Source: Brugia malayi
Taxonomy: Eukaryota > Nematoda > Chromadorea > Rhabditida > Onchocercidae
DNA length: 64,000 bases
Assembly: GCF_000002995.4 (NCBI RefSeq)
Contig: NW_025062479.1
Location: forward strand, 6,627,221 to 6,691,220
Reading direction: 5' to 3'
Shown here piece by piece: positions 40,939 to 51,028 of this stretch (the first letter of the stretch is position 1; each line of letters begins with the position of its first letter). Made by a program: the position numbers and the translations under genes. The notes beneath the pieces are model-generated. The model was given only the letters and a program-made list of their open reading frames with translations, made no database searches and had not been told where the DNA came from.

Positions 40939-41549
40939 TCTTTTGCTACCTCATCACGAAGTGCTGAATTTCTTATTTGAAGATATGCCTTAAATAGTTT
41001 TCGATAGTATTATCTTCTCATCAATATGTGAATATTGGTTTAGGTAATTCACAACCAAAATTAGTTCGCCAATGCTTTTGATGCACTCTCAAGTTATTCT
41101 GAAAAAGCACATGAAAAGGAAGCATTAGAATGTCTTATACATTTATTCTGTAGTATTCTATCACATTTTTTTTTTTTTTTTTTTTTGTAGATATGCCGAA
41201 ACTTTTGGGTTTAGATTCTTCCAATTTTGAATGGTTGGATATGTTGCCTTCAATACTTGCAATCCTGTTCAGCTTGCAGACTTACGGATTTTTAGAAATC
41301 CAACAATGTTATCTGAACGTTCGTGACATGACATGAATTTATAATTAGATTTATTTTTCTACGAAAGTTTTCTACAACAGTTTTTTGAAGGATCAAAAGG
41401 GCAAAAAGATTTGTAGCGATTTTTCAAATGTCTCTACTCATTATTTCAAAATAAGGTTCTCATGGTTTCTTATAAGTTTCTTACAAGTAATATAGTTTCA
41501 AGTAGCAAATTGACCAACGATTCGCCTAAGCTATAATTCTTCAGACACT
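40939..41549. other. Convergent 3' region between MOB1 and ATMIN-like genes
   Basis: Both genes end here, tail to tail. It includes a T run at 41166-41186 directly followed by TAG, an acceptor-like site, and then a 47-codon open frame (41193-41336). Confidence 0.6.
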
Positions 41550-43893
41550 TCAAATAAGCAGATCCCAGTCAGTCATGCTTGCATTATCCATGAAGTCTAT
41601 AGCCGTCTGCGTTCGTGCATCATTACCAGTAAAAGTGGAAGTTTGTGTTTCGATATGACGCCAGATATCCTCGAATTCGAAGTCACTGTGTGTCTTATTG
41701 TGTTTTACATTGATATCATCGTTTGCTACGTCTTCTGGATAGATCTGCGTACCAAACTCAACCCCTCTTGCATTATGCGTTTGACAGTGGAAATCATTAT
41801 ACTTGTGTAATACCTAGAAAATGACTGTTGCACAATTTCTAATAATTACAAATTAAGGTCAGAGTTTTGAAAAGTTTACCGATGCGGAGAGTTCGCAGGC
41901 ACTCCACTGAGTCGTCTGTGAACCTGCATCACACATAACCGATCTGTCACAGCATTCCACATAATCTGTTTGGCTGCTCTTTGTTGCCCGAAAGCTGAAA
42001 TTAAAGGTATTGAAAATACGTCCAAATGATAATTATACAAAATGTTTTCGGAAGATGGCAAAGAGGAACACAGGAGTTTTTTCTTTTTTTTTTCTAGTCT
42101 CCCAAATCAATTCCCAGGTGGGACATGGAATTTGAAGCTTCGGTTCAAACTCCTGTGTTCCACTCCGAAATTGATAGGGAAACTAGAAAGTACTCAGTAA
42201 TTCTCGTTAATATTCATATTATATCTGAATCATGAAGTTGGTGTCTTATGTAAATCTAAAGAATTGTTTCAGTCAATTTAAATATCGCGAGAAAAATCGT
42301 GCACTATCTGTAGGACCACGAATAAAAGATGTGAACCAGTAATTGATCATTTCTTTCGTTGAATATCCTTTCATAATTGTTCAAAAAGGAGATAATACAT
42401 TTAGTGCAAATATTTCAACACCAACACTGTGCAACATAAAACAGTTTAAACTGCCACGAGATGGCAAAAAATATATAAGAGAAGACAAAGACAACTGAAT
42501 GCTGCGAGAAACCGGCAGTAGTGATTAAAATTAAGTGGGAATGTTAGCTTACTCAAGTCAAATTAATGCAAATATAAAGCCACGATGAACACTTCTGAAC
42601 AATTGTGATCAACGCTTTGGGAGACCGAGAATGAATAGCTTTATCTTATTTAGTGAATGAAATTAAACAATTCTCTGTCACATAAAATTCATGAAGCCAT
42701 ACATCTGAATAATATTTCGCATAATACAAAAACAATAATGAATACCATCGATCAGAATACTGGTTTCTCTTCTACTCGTGAAACAATTTATATCACTGAT
42801 TTACATCATGCGCAAAAATCAATTGTAACTTACGTTGGTTTTGGGTGGATTTCTCTGAAAGATGGTGCACGACTTGCGTGGAGCATATTCACATTGATGA
42901 AGACGATATTTGTGACTTTATTCCTGAAAAGCTACATTAAGAATAGTCATAAGCATGAGAAAATAAAGTTTTGCCAACTAACTCAGATGCTGTAGAGACT
43001 ATATTTTGATAATGGTTTGTCATAAGTTGTTTTCTCGAACACCTTTCTATTTCTGGACAACATGATTTCATTCCAGCTAATGTTGATGTATGAGTACTAC
43101 AATCTATAAATACAATACACAGTTTGTAGGACATTATACATAAAGAACCAAAGGGCATTCTAGAACAGTGAACGAGACACAATTAGTAATGGAAGCATGT
43201 TCCTTCCGAAACAATACTAAAAAATAACATGACATTCCTCCTTTTAATAGACATCGTTTTCTTTGATGGTACAGTAGGTCACGCTGCAAACTGAATCTTG
43301 CTGTTTTGCATTTATCGCATCTGTAAGCACAACTATAAAACAACCACCAGAAAAAGCAGTACAAAAACAAACTAGAAAAAAAAATATATATATAACTACA
43401 AAAAAAAAATATATATATACCTAAAACGCTTTTCCTCGTGAACTTTGAAAAAATGCTGATGAAGAAGTTTATAAGCATTGAAAAAACGACCACTGTTATA
43501 TCGACAACCAATAACAGGGCAGAGATAGTGCTTCTGGGCTTCTGAAAAATATAAATTCAGTTTAGATACTTGGTTGCTTTACCATTTGGAAGGAAACCAA
43601 AAAGAAAAAGGTCCGCAAACAGTGGACTCACGTAATGTAATTCGTTTCCGATGAAATAAAGCCGAATCAGCTTCCCCACATATACTATTATGCGTTTTCA
43701 CCTGATGCAGACGGAATGCATTCTTGTTCGCAAATGTCCGCGAACAAGTTTCGCAAAATGCTACAGAGGACACTCGTCTTAACTCATCTTCCGTCATCCG
43801 GATTTCCATGCAAACTGATGCAGGTTGTTCAGAACTATCAGTGTGCATAACTGGAAGAGTCTCGCTTATCAACGAATTTTGTTCATTGCGCAT
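41550..43893 (-). CDS. ATMIN: ATMIN/ASCIZ-like zinc-finger protein with TQT motifs
   Basis: Exon 1 (43632-43893) holds a C2H2 finger, FCETCSRTFANKNAFRLHQ then VKTH. Exon 2 (43421-43541) has YLCPVIGC...LLHQHFFKVHEEKRF, and exon 3 (from 43320) RCDKCKTARFSLQRDLLYHQ followed by RKRC. The order and the CPVIGC...HFFKVH...KRFRCDKC pattern match human ATMIN. The last two exons (41880-41994 and 41550-41813) carry Gln-Thr motifs: SSQTDY, GSQTTQ, FGTQIY, IETQTS and ARTQTA, ending SMTDWDLLI. In vertebrates, ATMIN is a transcription factor for the dynein light chain gene DYNLL1, and its many TQT motifs bind the LC8 product as feedback. That role here is inferred. The middle exons (about 42430-43250) are not resolved; pieces such as CSRKQLMTNHYQNIVSTASE and HASRAPSFREIHPKP are likely parts. 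Confidence 0.8.
42065..42161. repeat. 15-base inverted repeat
   Basis: GGAACACAGGAGTTT at 42065-42079 is perfectly complementary to 42147-42161, with a 67-base spacer that contains a T-rich tract. It lies within an intron of the ATMIN-like gene. It could fold as a hairpin or be the end remnant of a small mobile element; no target-site duplication is evident. Confidence 0.7.
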
Positions 43894-44218
43894 TTATGTA
43901 ATATTCATTCCTTCAACATCAGGAAATTCTGGTTAAAGCCAGACCAACTGAGAGGTGGAAATCTAATTAAAATAACTGGCAAGCAATTTATTACCATCTT
44001 TATTTGAAAAGCAATTTCCGCTCACAATACAACTTCGTGACAGTTTAATACAAGCATACACGCACATCAAACATAGATTGCAGAAAAAAATCTCGATGAG
44101 CATTAAACAGCAAGATATAACTTGAGTATAACAATTAAATTTATTAAGTTCTGACATAAATACAACAGCTTTTAAAATAGGAAACATCAGACTCCGTTCC
44201 CACTTCTACAAGCTCTAA
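43894..44218. other. Short intergenic gap upstream of the ATMIN-like gene
   Basis: About 325 bases between the ATMIN-like start and the stop of the upstream kinase gene on the same strand. No element recognised. The close spacing would allow co-transcription with trans-splicing of the downstream gene, but nothing in the sequence proves it. Confidence 0.5.
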
Positions 44219-47200
44219 CTAAACACTGTTACATATATACAGGAAGGTATTGATAATTTCTCGAAATGATGGTCTTTTTCGGTAATCTTGCACAACACAT
44301 TTTAACCCAGTTTGTAAAATAAGACTGAAGTAACCGGCGTCTAAATCTGAAACACTCTCACAAATAAAAAACAATAACAAATTTCAAACATTTTCCATCT
44401 ATAAATAAACATTTACGAATTGACATTGCAGAATAATAAATTCAATCATGAAAATAAATTTTTGTGAAAAATTAACCGCTGGTAAAATTGCATTGGTAAT
44501 CAGCCAAAATCTTTTCATTCTTTCCAGATTTTTGATGATCCATAACATATTCTACGATATTTTGTGGACACCGTTTCATAACATGAGGCTTTAATCCCGT
44601 GGAAACTTCTAATGAAACTACACCATAACCGTATACATCGAGTTTCGTACTAATTACTCTCCTGAATAAACATCATGCGCGTGCCACAGCATTAATAAAT
44701 ATACCAACTCCTACTATTTGGCTTTCGCCATAATAAAATACTTCGAAGAAGGATGCATGAAGACTTTCATAAAAGATGCTCTAATTACTAAGTATTATAA
44801 ACAACTAACTCCGTCAGAAACTCTTGCGGCAGATATGCCAATGTTCCCTTTACGTGAGAGGCGGTAACGAAATCATCATCTCTCCAATTATCCTGATTTA
44901 TACATTTCTTTTACCATCATAATAAATGATTTTTCATAGTTCAATACCAAATTCTCAACCAACTATAAAAACACCATTCCGAAATTTCTATATCATTTAT
45001 CAAAAAAAATTAAATCGGTATACACTAACTTTTGAAAAGTTATCTCGGCACAAACCGAAATCACCTAATTTTGGTTCAAAATGTTTGTCAAGTAAGATGT
45101 TTGCTGATTTAACATCTCCGTGAATTATCGGATTCTTTGCAACAGAATGCAGGTAATGTAGAGCACGAGCACAACCTATCATTATTGATAAACGTTGCAA
45201 CCAGGTAAGAACCACGGATTCCTGCGAAATTACACAACAATAAACTTTGGTTTTTGTTTGAAAATTACACAACAATAAACCTTCAGATGATTTATCAGTC
45301 AAGAAAAACTGGCAATAAAAACTGTCCTCTATAATAACTTATCATCTAAATTGTAATATATTTTCAGCAATCATGGAAGTATTAATCTGAGTGTTCTTTA
45401 TATATGAGCGATTGGAAGTACTTAAGTTGACCCTTTCATTACAAAATAATTTTAATCAAAAGGAAACAATGGCGAAGGGATTAAAATCTTTCCTTCATAC
45501 TTATCAAGCACCGTACAAAACTATAAAACATAAGAACTAAAAACCATAAAATCTTACTTTTCTAAAAAGGCAATCAAACAATGAACCATTTCTCATGTAC
45601 TGGTAAAGCAGACAAGGTTGAGGACCATCAAGTGAATACGCATAAAGTGGCAGAATGTTGTCATGTCGATATTTCGACAACATTCTTAGTTCTTGTAAAC
45701 TCTGACGAATTTGTTCTTTCTGAAGAACCTAATTCTGGGTTTCTACAATTTCAACAAAACTAAATTATTAAAAAAATCGAAAAATGATACTTTTCATATA
45801 AAACTAGAAGTAACCTCATGTCCACACTCCTTCACAGCCTGTATACGCTTCACTGCAACCTAAAATGTGCCGTGTAAACTCCCAAAGAGCCAAATAATGA
45901 TTACATTTAGCTTTGATTATAAAGCTAAAATCTATTGTTGCATTTTCTTCTTTTATGTCATAAATGCCAAGAATATAATGCTAACCACTGTTTTTTCCCA
46001 CGTTCCTCTATAAACCGTTCCGTAACCTCCACTACCAAGAATGTTTTCCAACGAAAAATTGTTGGTAATTCTCACAATGTCATTATACTTAATGCACGGC
46101 GTATTTTGGAGAGTTTTATATATTACATGTGAATCGGCATAAGTACTGAAATGAGTCGGACATCGCAGGACTGTAAATCCACATAGATTCTGTTAATTTC
46201 AAAACAAATATTTAAATTTAAGAAACAGTTACTCAGTCTCTTGGTTTAACCATCTCATATTATTTGAGCATTTTACCGAAGGCGTCTCTTTGTAGCACGG
46301 TATTGTGATATCGCCATTCTATAACATATCAAAATTCAACAGATTATTTAAAGTTTTGTTGCCTTCCAGAAAAATTTAAAAAACAAAATTATGAAATACT
46401 TGTCGTAACACATTGTCCTAACATACTTTGGCTGAACAGCGAGAGCGAGAGATTATTGCTTTATCACTTTTTTGACTGTTTTCATCTGCAGATTGCAAGC
46501 ACTGTTCTTCCCAACAATAAAATAACGGATTTACTGAAAAAAAAAAAAATAGTTTGTTAAATATCAATTTGAGGTTGGCAAGTTTTGTTTCTTGTACTCA
46601 TATCGATGGGTACTGATCAAAACTCATCAAAAAAGTCAATATTAGAAAAGTAAAAATTTTGAAATTTAAAAGTTATGCAAGTCAGGACAAGCATAAATCA
46701 TTTAACTTCATGCTTAAATCACGGGTGCTACAACCAGAATCTTGTCAAACCCTGTGGTCTCTAACAGTAGAAAAAGAAATTGGTCAGGAAAAACAGACCT
46801 AGATGACGCACTGCTTTCATCGCACGAACAAGTTTTGCTCGACCAAGGCAATTGTAAAGCTGAATTACCTTGTTTCCTTTTGAACCCCATATTGCCAGAA
46901 GATTCTCTGTCGGACTTTCAAAAGATCCTACATCTCGACAAGCCCGTACATCTGCGTTCTCAATGTCCGGCATTACAAACGCTAAAAAACATATAACTGG
47001 ACAAAAGATGCGAAAAGAAGAATCTGTTTCTTAATAAACACGACTTTGTATTTTACAGCTATGCAAGCCGTGACCTTGAAGTTGACACTCAGATTTACTG
47101 AAATTCTTTTTCTCTGAAATATAAAAATGATCATAATAACAAACCTAGCAGTTCCCACGCGTTATCAGTATCCAAAATGGCAGCCAACTGCTTTCGGACG

Positions 47201-47226
47201 GTGAATGGTAACAGATAAACATACAT
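44219..47226 (-). CDS. pik-1: IRAK/Pelle-like kinase with death domain
   Basis: Eleven exons in consistent phase, 470 residues: 47145-47226, 46799-46981, 46427-46533, 46277-46318, 45986-46189, 45815-45859, 45558-45719, 45030-45221, 44810-44892, 44477-44661 and 44219-44346. Residues 1 to about 80 are a death domain like that of IRAKs (MYVYLLPFTVRKQLAAI..., ESPTENLLAIWGSKG). The kinase domain has the glycine loop GSGGYGTVYRG, lysine in VAVKRI, a tyrosine gatekeeper in LLYQYMRNGSL as in IRAK4, the catalytic loop HGDVKSANILLD, DFG in GDFGLCRD, and RKRPSF near the end. IRAK/Pelle kinases relay Toll/IL-1 signals through MyD88-type death-domain assemblies; the C. elegans member PIK-1 has been linked to IL-17 signalling. 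The start is the first in-frame ATG after an upstream stop. The TGTTTCAG acceptor at 44347 is required to keep the last exon in frame. Confidence 0.93.
45227..45280. repeat. 19-base direct repeat
   Basis: AAATTACACAACAATAAAC occurs at 45227-45245 and again at 45262-45280. Both copies lie in the intron just upstream of the pik-1-like exon that carries the catalytic loop, next to its acceptor. Confidence 0.85.
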
Positions 47227-48560
47227 ACCACCTCTGGATAGCACCCCGATCACATCCAATTCAGTGCGCTCCAAAGCGCCACCATCTTCAAGTCTGAATA
47301 TTGTCCTTAACGAATTTTAGAGGCGCATTCGAACTACATGGGCGATATGAAAGTTTAGTTTTTCAGACATAAAAATGCGAACTATTAATTAACTAACCCT
47401 TTGATTTCAGTCACTTTGGATATGCAAATAATAGAAATGATAAGGAGTGGTTTTCTTCGTTTATTCCTTATCAACTTTCTGCTGATTAGTATTCATTGTT
47501 CATCTGTTCTTACCCTACGGAGAAAAGCAGAATAGAGCAGATTTCGTATATTTATCTCGAATAATCGTATTATCAATACAAAGCATCAGTTTTTTAAATA
47601 ATAAGAATGCAACTTTGATGAGTAAATGTCGTTTCAGTTGTCCGTCAGTTTCTATTTAATATGTAAAGTTTCTGATAGCTAATGAAGGTTGAAATGATCA
47701 GTATTAAAAATATACCAGATCATTAAGTACTCAAAATGACTTCTAATAAGGGAAGGAGTTGCTATGGGAACAACCAAACATTTTTCTGCATTTCAACTAC
47801 CTCGTAACCTATGCGACCGATATTACAGTGGATTGATAAAGTGTCCGAAGATGATAGCGAAACGGGGTTTGTTTATGATCTTTTTATCCATTTATTTATT
47901 TGTTTTTCGGCCAGTTTTAAGTTGTTTTTCTTAGTGTACAAGTATAATTAAATGACATTGCGGATTTGCACACTGAAAACGGTCGTTCCAGACTTCAAGA
48001 CAAGAATTTGTAGCATTCCATTCTCCATCTCTCCTAATTTTGGGAACGACCAACTAAAGATCGTGGTTATAATTGAGAGACAGTTAATTGTAATAGTGTT
48101 TCCTTTTCGATTTTGTATAATCTAAAGGACCATATTATTTCTGCTTTCTACAGCGAAGTAATCACAAAAACGCGGTTCACTGCAGAATAGTAGGATAGAG
48201 TAATTGAAAATAGTCATAGTAGCAGTGAGCAATTTACGTACGATAAGCTCATCAACGTTACTCAGGGCTGGACAAAAATGAGGACTGAAATTTTTTTCGT
48301 CACCATTTTTGCACCATTTACCACACTTATCAGTTCTCAAAATGCTAAGCAAATATTATTTCGCAAAAATAAAGTAAGACACTGTTAATTCATCCCTTTG
48401 AAACTTTGGTGTCACAGGTTAGCTTCAATTGATAAAATGCAACTACTTATATTTGAGTAATTATTTGATGTCATGCCAACATTATGGTGGCAATATTTAT
48501 TCCTTCTCAGCTGCTGCACCAAACATGATCTAGGTAACACAGGATGTGAGTTTTTTTGCA
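47227..48560. other. Intergenic between pik-1-like gene and flp-1
   Basis: About 1.3 kb containing the 5' region of the kinase gene and the flp-1 3' side. No exon supported. The minus-strand open frame at 48122-48352 has no recognisable family. Confidence 0.5.
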
Positions 48561-49933
48561 TTATTTACCGAAGCGTAGGAAATTAGGTTTTCGGTCTTGA
48601 CGGCTGAATCCTTCGTTATCTGGAGTGGATTGGGAAGAGCTATTTTTTCCGAATCGCAGAAAATTTGGGTCTCCCACTTCAGTGCGTTTTCCGAATCGAA
48701 GGAAATTCGGTTCAGCAGATTTGCCAAATCTTAAGAAATTTGGGTCTGTTACGCGACCTGAAAAGGTACTTTTTGTCATTTCCAAATATTTCTTTAATAC
48801 GTTTTGAAAAGTAAATTTAATATGGGACATCAAAAATACAATAGAATCCGGCGCTATTGGTACAACTGGTCTCAAACTAAGGTATATGTAGGAATGGATT
48901 TAAGATACATGTAGAAATAGGACAACATATAGGAATGGATTGGTTAAGTACCAAAATTTGATTCTATCTTTGGATCTATTTTTACCAAGATGAAGAAAAT
49001 TTGGTTCAGCTGCCCTTCCAAATCGAAGAAAATTTTGTCCGCTAGGTATAAATGCACTTGATGAATGTCCAAATTGTAAAAATTTCGGGTCAACATCTTT
49101 TTTTCCGTACATTGCTGGTGGTGCTGAAATACGAAATAGTGCTTCGTATAAGAAGTAGTAAATAGGAAATTGTACTTTGCTGTGAAATAAATTCCAGACT
49201 ACTTAGGTATTGAATACCTCTTTTATTTCTTTTTCGTTTTTCTTAAATGATGGCTTTGACGCTAATTTATAAAAAAACGAAAATGTAAAACTCAATATCT
49301 AGAAATGCGTTCCGAACATCTGACTGAATGTCGAAAGGTGAGAATTTGGAAATAGGCTTGTTGGAATGCTAAACATGTCTCGGGAAGTTACAGTGGAGTC
49401 TTTTTTTGAATTTACTGTTGCATGAGATAGTTTGGAATAAATTAGATAGATATACCAGTTCTGCCAAATCGAATGAAATTTGGTTTTCTTTTTTCAATTT
49501 TTCTAGTTGCTTCATCAACATCTTGACAATCGTGCCCAAAATATTGCCTTATTTCAGCTTGCTGTGAACTCGAAAGCATGTTGAATATAATACAATAATC
49601 TGATGTGATTCCGTTTCTGCAGCATTCACTTGATACCTTAAAATTTCATAAATTAGCTTACTTTCTAGCCATCTGAAACTTTCTCTTTTTTTTTCTAGCT
49701 TTCTTCCGTATTCATAAAATCAAAGCTTAAAGTTTAAGTCCATCAACATCAACACCACTGACATATGGTATCAAAAATTGCAGTAAAGGAAATGCAAATT
49801 TTCGAACATGTGATATGTATAATGTTACGTGACTGTAAGCTAATTGCTGAATGATAAGGGGAATATGGGCAAAAGAAATAAGATAAAAATGATTTCGAAT
49901 AAGCATGAACGTTGTTCTTGAAAACAGTAACAC
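48561..49933 (-). CDS. flp-1: FLP-1 FMRFamide-like neuropeptide precursor
   Basis: Four exons in consistent phase: 49829-49933 (signal peptide), 49456-49636, 48986-49123 and 48561-48757, 206 residues. The signal exon (MLLFSRTTFMLIRNHFYLIS...) is hydrophobic and joins in phase 0 to VSSECCRNGITSDYCIIFNM, which matches the conserved ECC...SDFC spacer of C. elegans FLP-1. The peptides are KPNFIRFG, GQNFLRFG, VTDPNFLRFG, SAEPNFLRFG, TEVGDPNFLRFG and KPNFLRFG, each followed by K or R, where the Gly would supply the C-terminal amide. Two further units are degenerate: DPKFLQFGH and AEPNFLHLGR, the second split by an intron. FLP-1 peptides are secreted from neurons and act on locomotion and egg laying in C. 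elegans. The signal exon assignment is the least certain part because its donor, GTAACA, is weak. Confidence 0.95.
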
Positions 49934-51028
49934 GAACTAGATAAGAAAGGAAGAAATTGTTACTGTGGAATTTTCAACTTGGGATTTATTTAAGAATTAT
50001 GAGATCTACATTGTCCCATTGCTTACTTGCTTGTTTTTCTCATTGTCTCAAATAATTTAAAGGTCTAATGAAGGCAACCATTGAATTGATTTCTCAATGT
50101 ATTATTTCACTTTTAAAATTTCGAAGTGGTATGGCAACACTCCCTTTGTGGAATTAAGAGAGATAATTTGTTCTATATTTATGTACCTTTCAGGAAGGGT
50201 GGGCAATGTTCTCTTTACTTTATTTTTGATTGAAATTATGAATAATAATCTGTCCTTAGGAGGTGTATTAGTGTAACAAGTAGTATTGATGGGCTATTGA
50301 TAACGGAATGAAATGATAAGAGTGTATCGTGTTGTGCAGCAATTGTAATCTGTGTCAGAAATAAATAAATCAGGAAATAGCTTTGCTAACTGATGCTAAT
50401 TCCCTGAGGAACGATTCTTTTGAAGAAATCCGATGTGAAGAAAGTATATAAAAGAGCAGCAGTTTGTGGATATGTGGATATTAATTAAGAAAAAGTAAAC
50501 TACCTGTGTTAAGCTGCATATCAGAAGAATAGCATGGATTAGGACCATAACTGAATATTGCTGTTTCTTGCTTTTTCATATTTATATGCGAAGCATTGAT
50601 AATGAAATTAAGTGCGGTCCTGAAATGCCACATGTGCCCCCGGTTTATGTATTCTTCTTTGTACATTGTTGTTTGCAATGATAACCTCGTATCATATATA
50701 TATATATATATATATATCTTATTCATCTTAATTGTGCAGTCTGATAATTTATAACCAGTGAAATGTCAGTATTTTAAATTATGCTAACACTTATCTTTTA
50801 CGAAGTTACAACGAGATGAGCAATAAACTTATGAATCAATTAACAAAACTCATTAAAAATATGCTTTAAAAGAGCATGAAAATAAAAATGAGTGAAAGAA
50901 TAGTTCGCCAAAATCCTCCATTATTTGACTTTGAGTGCTTCATACTTTTCTAACTACCATATTCCTTGCTTTTTATAAATTGACGGAGGTCTGTTTTTCT
51001 ATGGATGATTTTGTTAAGTACATTTTAG
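49934..51028. promoter_or_regulatory. Divergent upstream region of flp-1 and the IFT122 gene
   Basis: About 1.1 kb between two divergent genes, so it should hold 5' control sequence for both. It contains a TA microsatellite at about 50694-50717. I recognise no X-box or other specific site with confidence. The first exon of the IFT122 gene is also probably here or further left, but was not found. Confidence 0.4.
50694..50717. repeat. TA dinucleotide microsatellite
   Basis: About 12 uninterrupted TA units. Confidence 0.9.

Noticed and set aside
42141..42161. tRNA B-box-like sequence GGTTCAAACTCC
   Set aside because: The flanking bases do not form a T-arm stem and no A box or acceptor stem fits; it is one arm of the inverted repeat.
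44331..44360. Acceptor at GTGAG before AGTGTTTCAG in the last pik-1-like intron
   Set aside because: It puts the last exon out of frame; the next acceptor, TGTTTCAG before ATTTAGAC, restores the kinase end (DLDAGYFSLILQ ... RKRPSF).
48625..48807. Plus-strand open frame with a repeated PNRRKFGS pattern
   Set aside because: It is the exact antisense of the flp-1 peptide repeats; the repetition comes from the coding strand.
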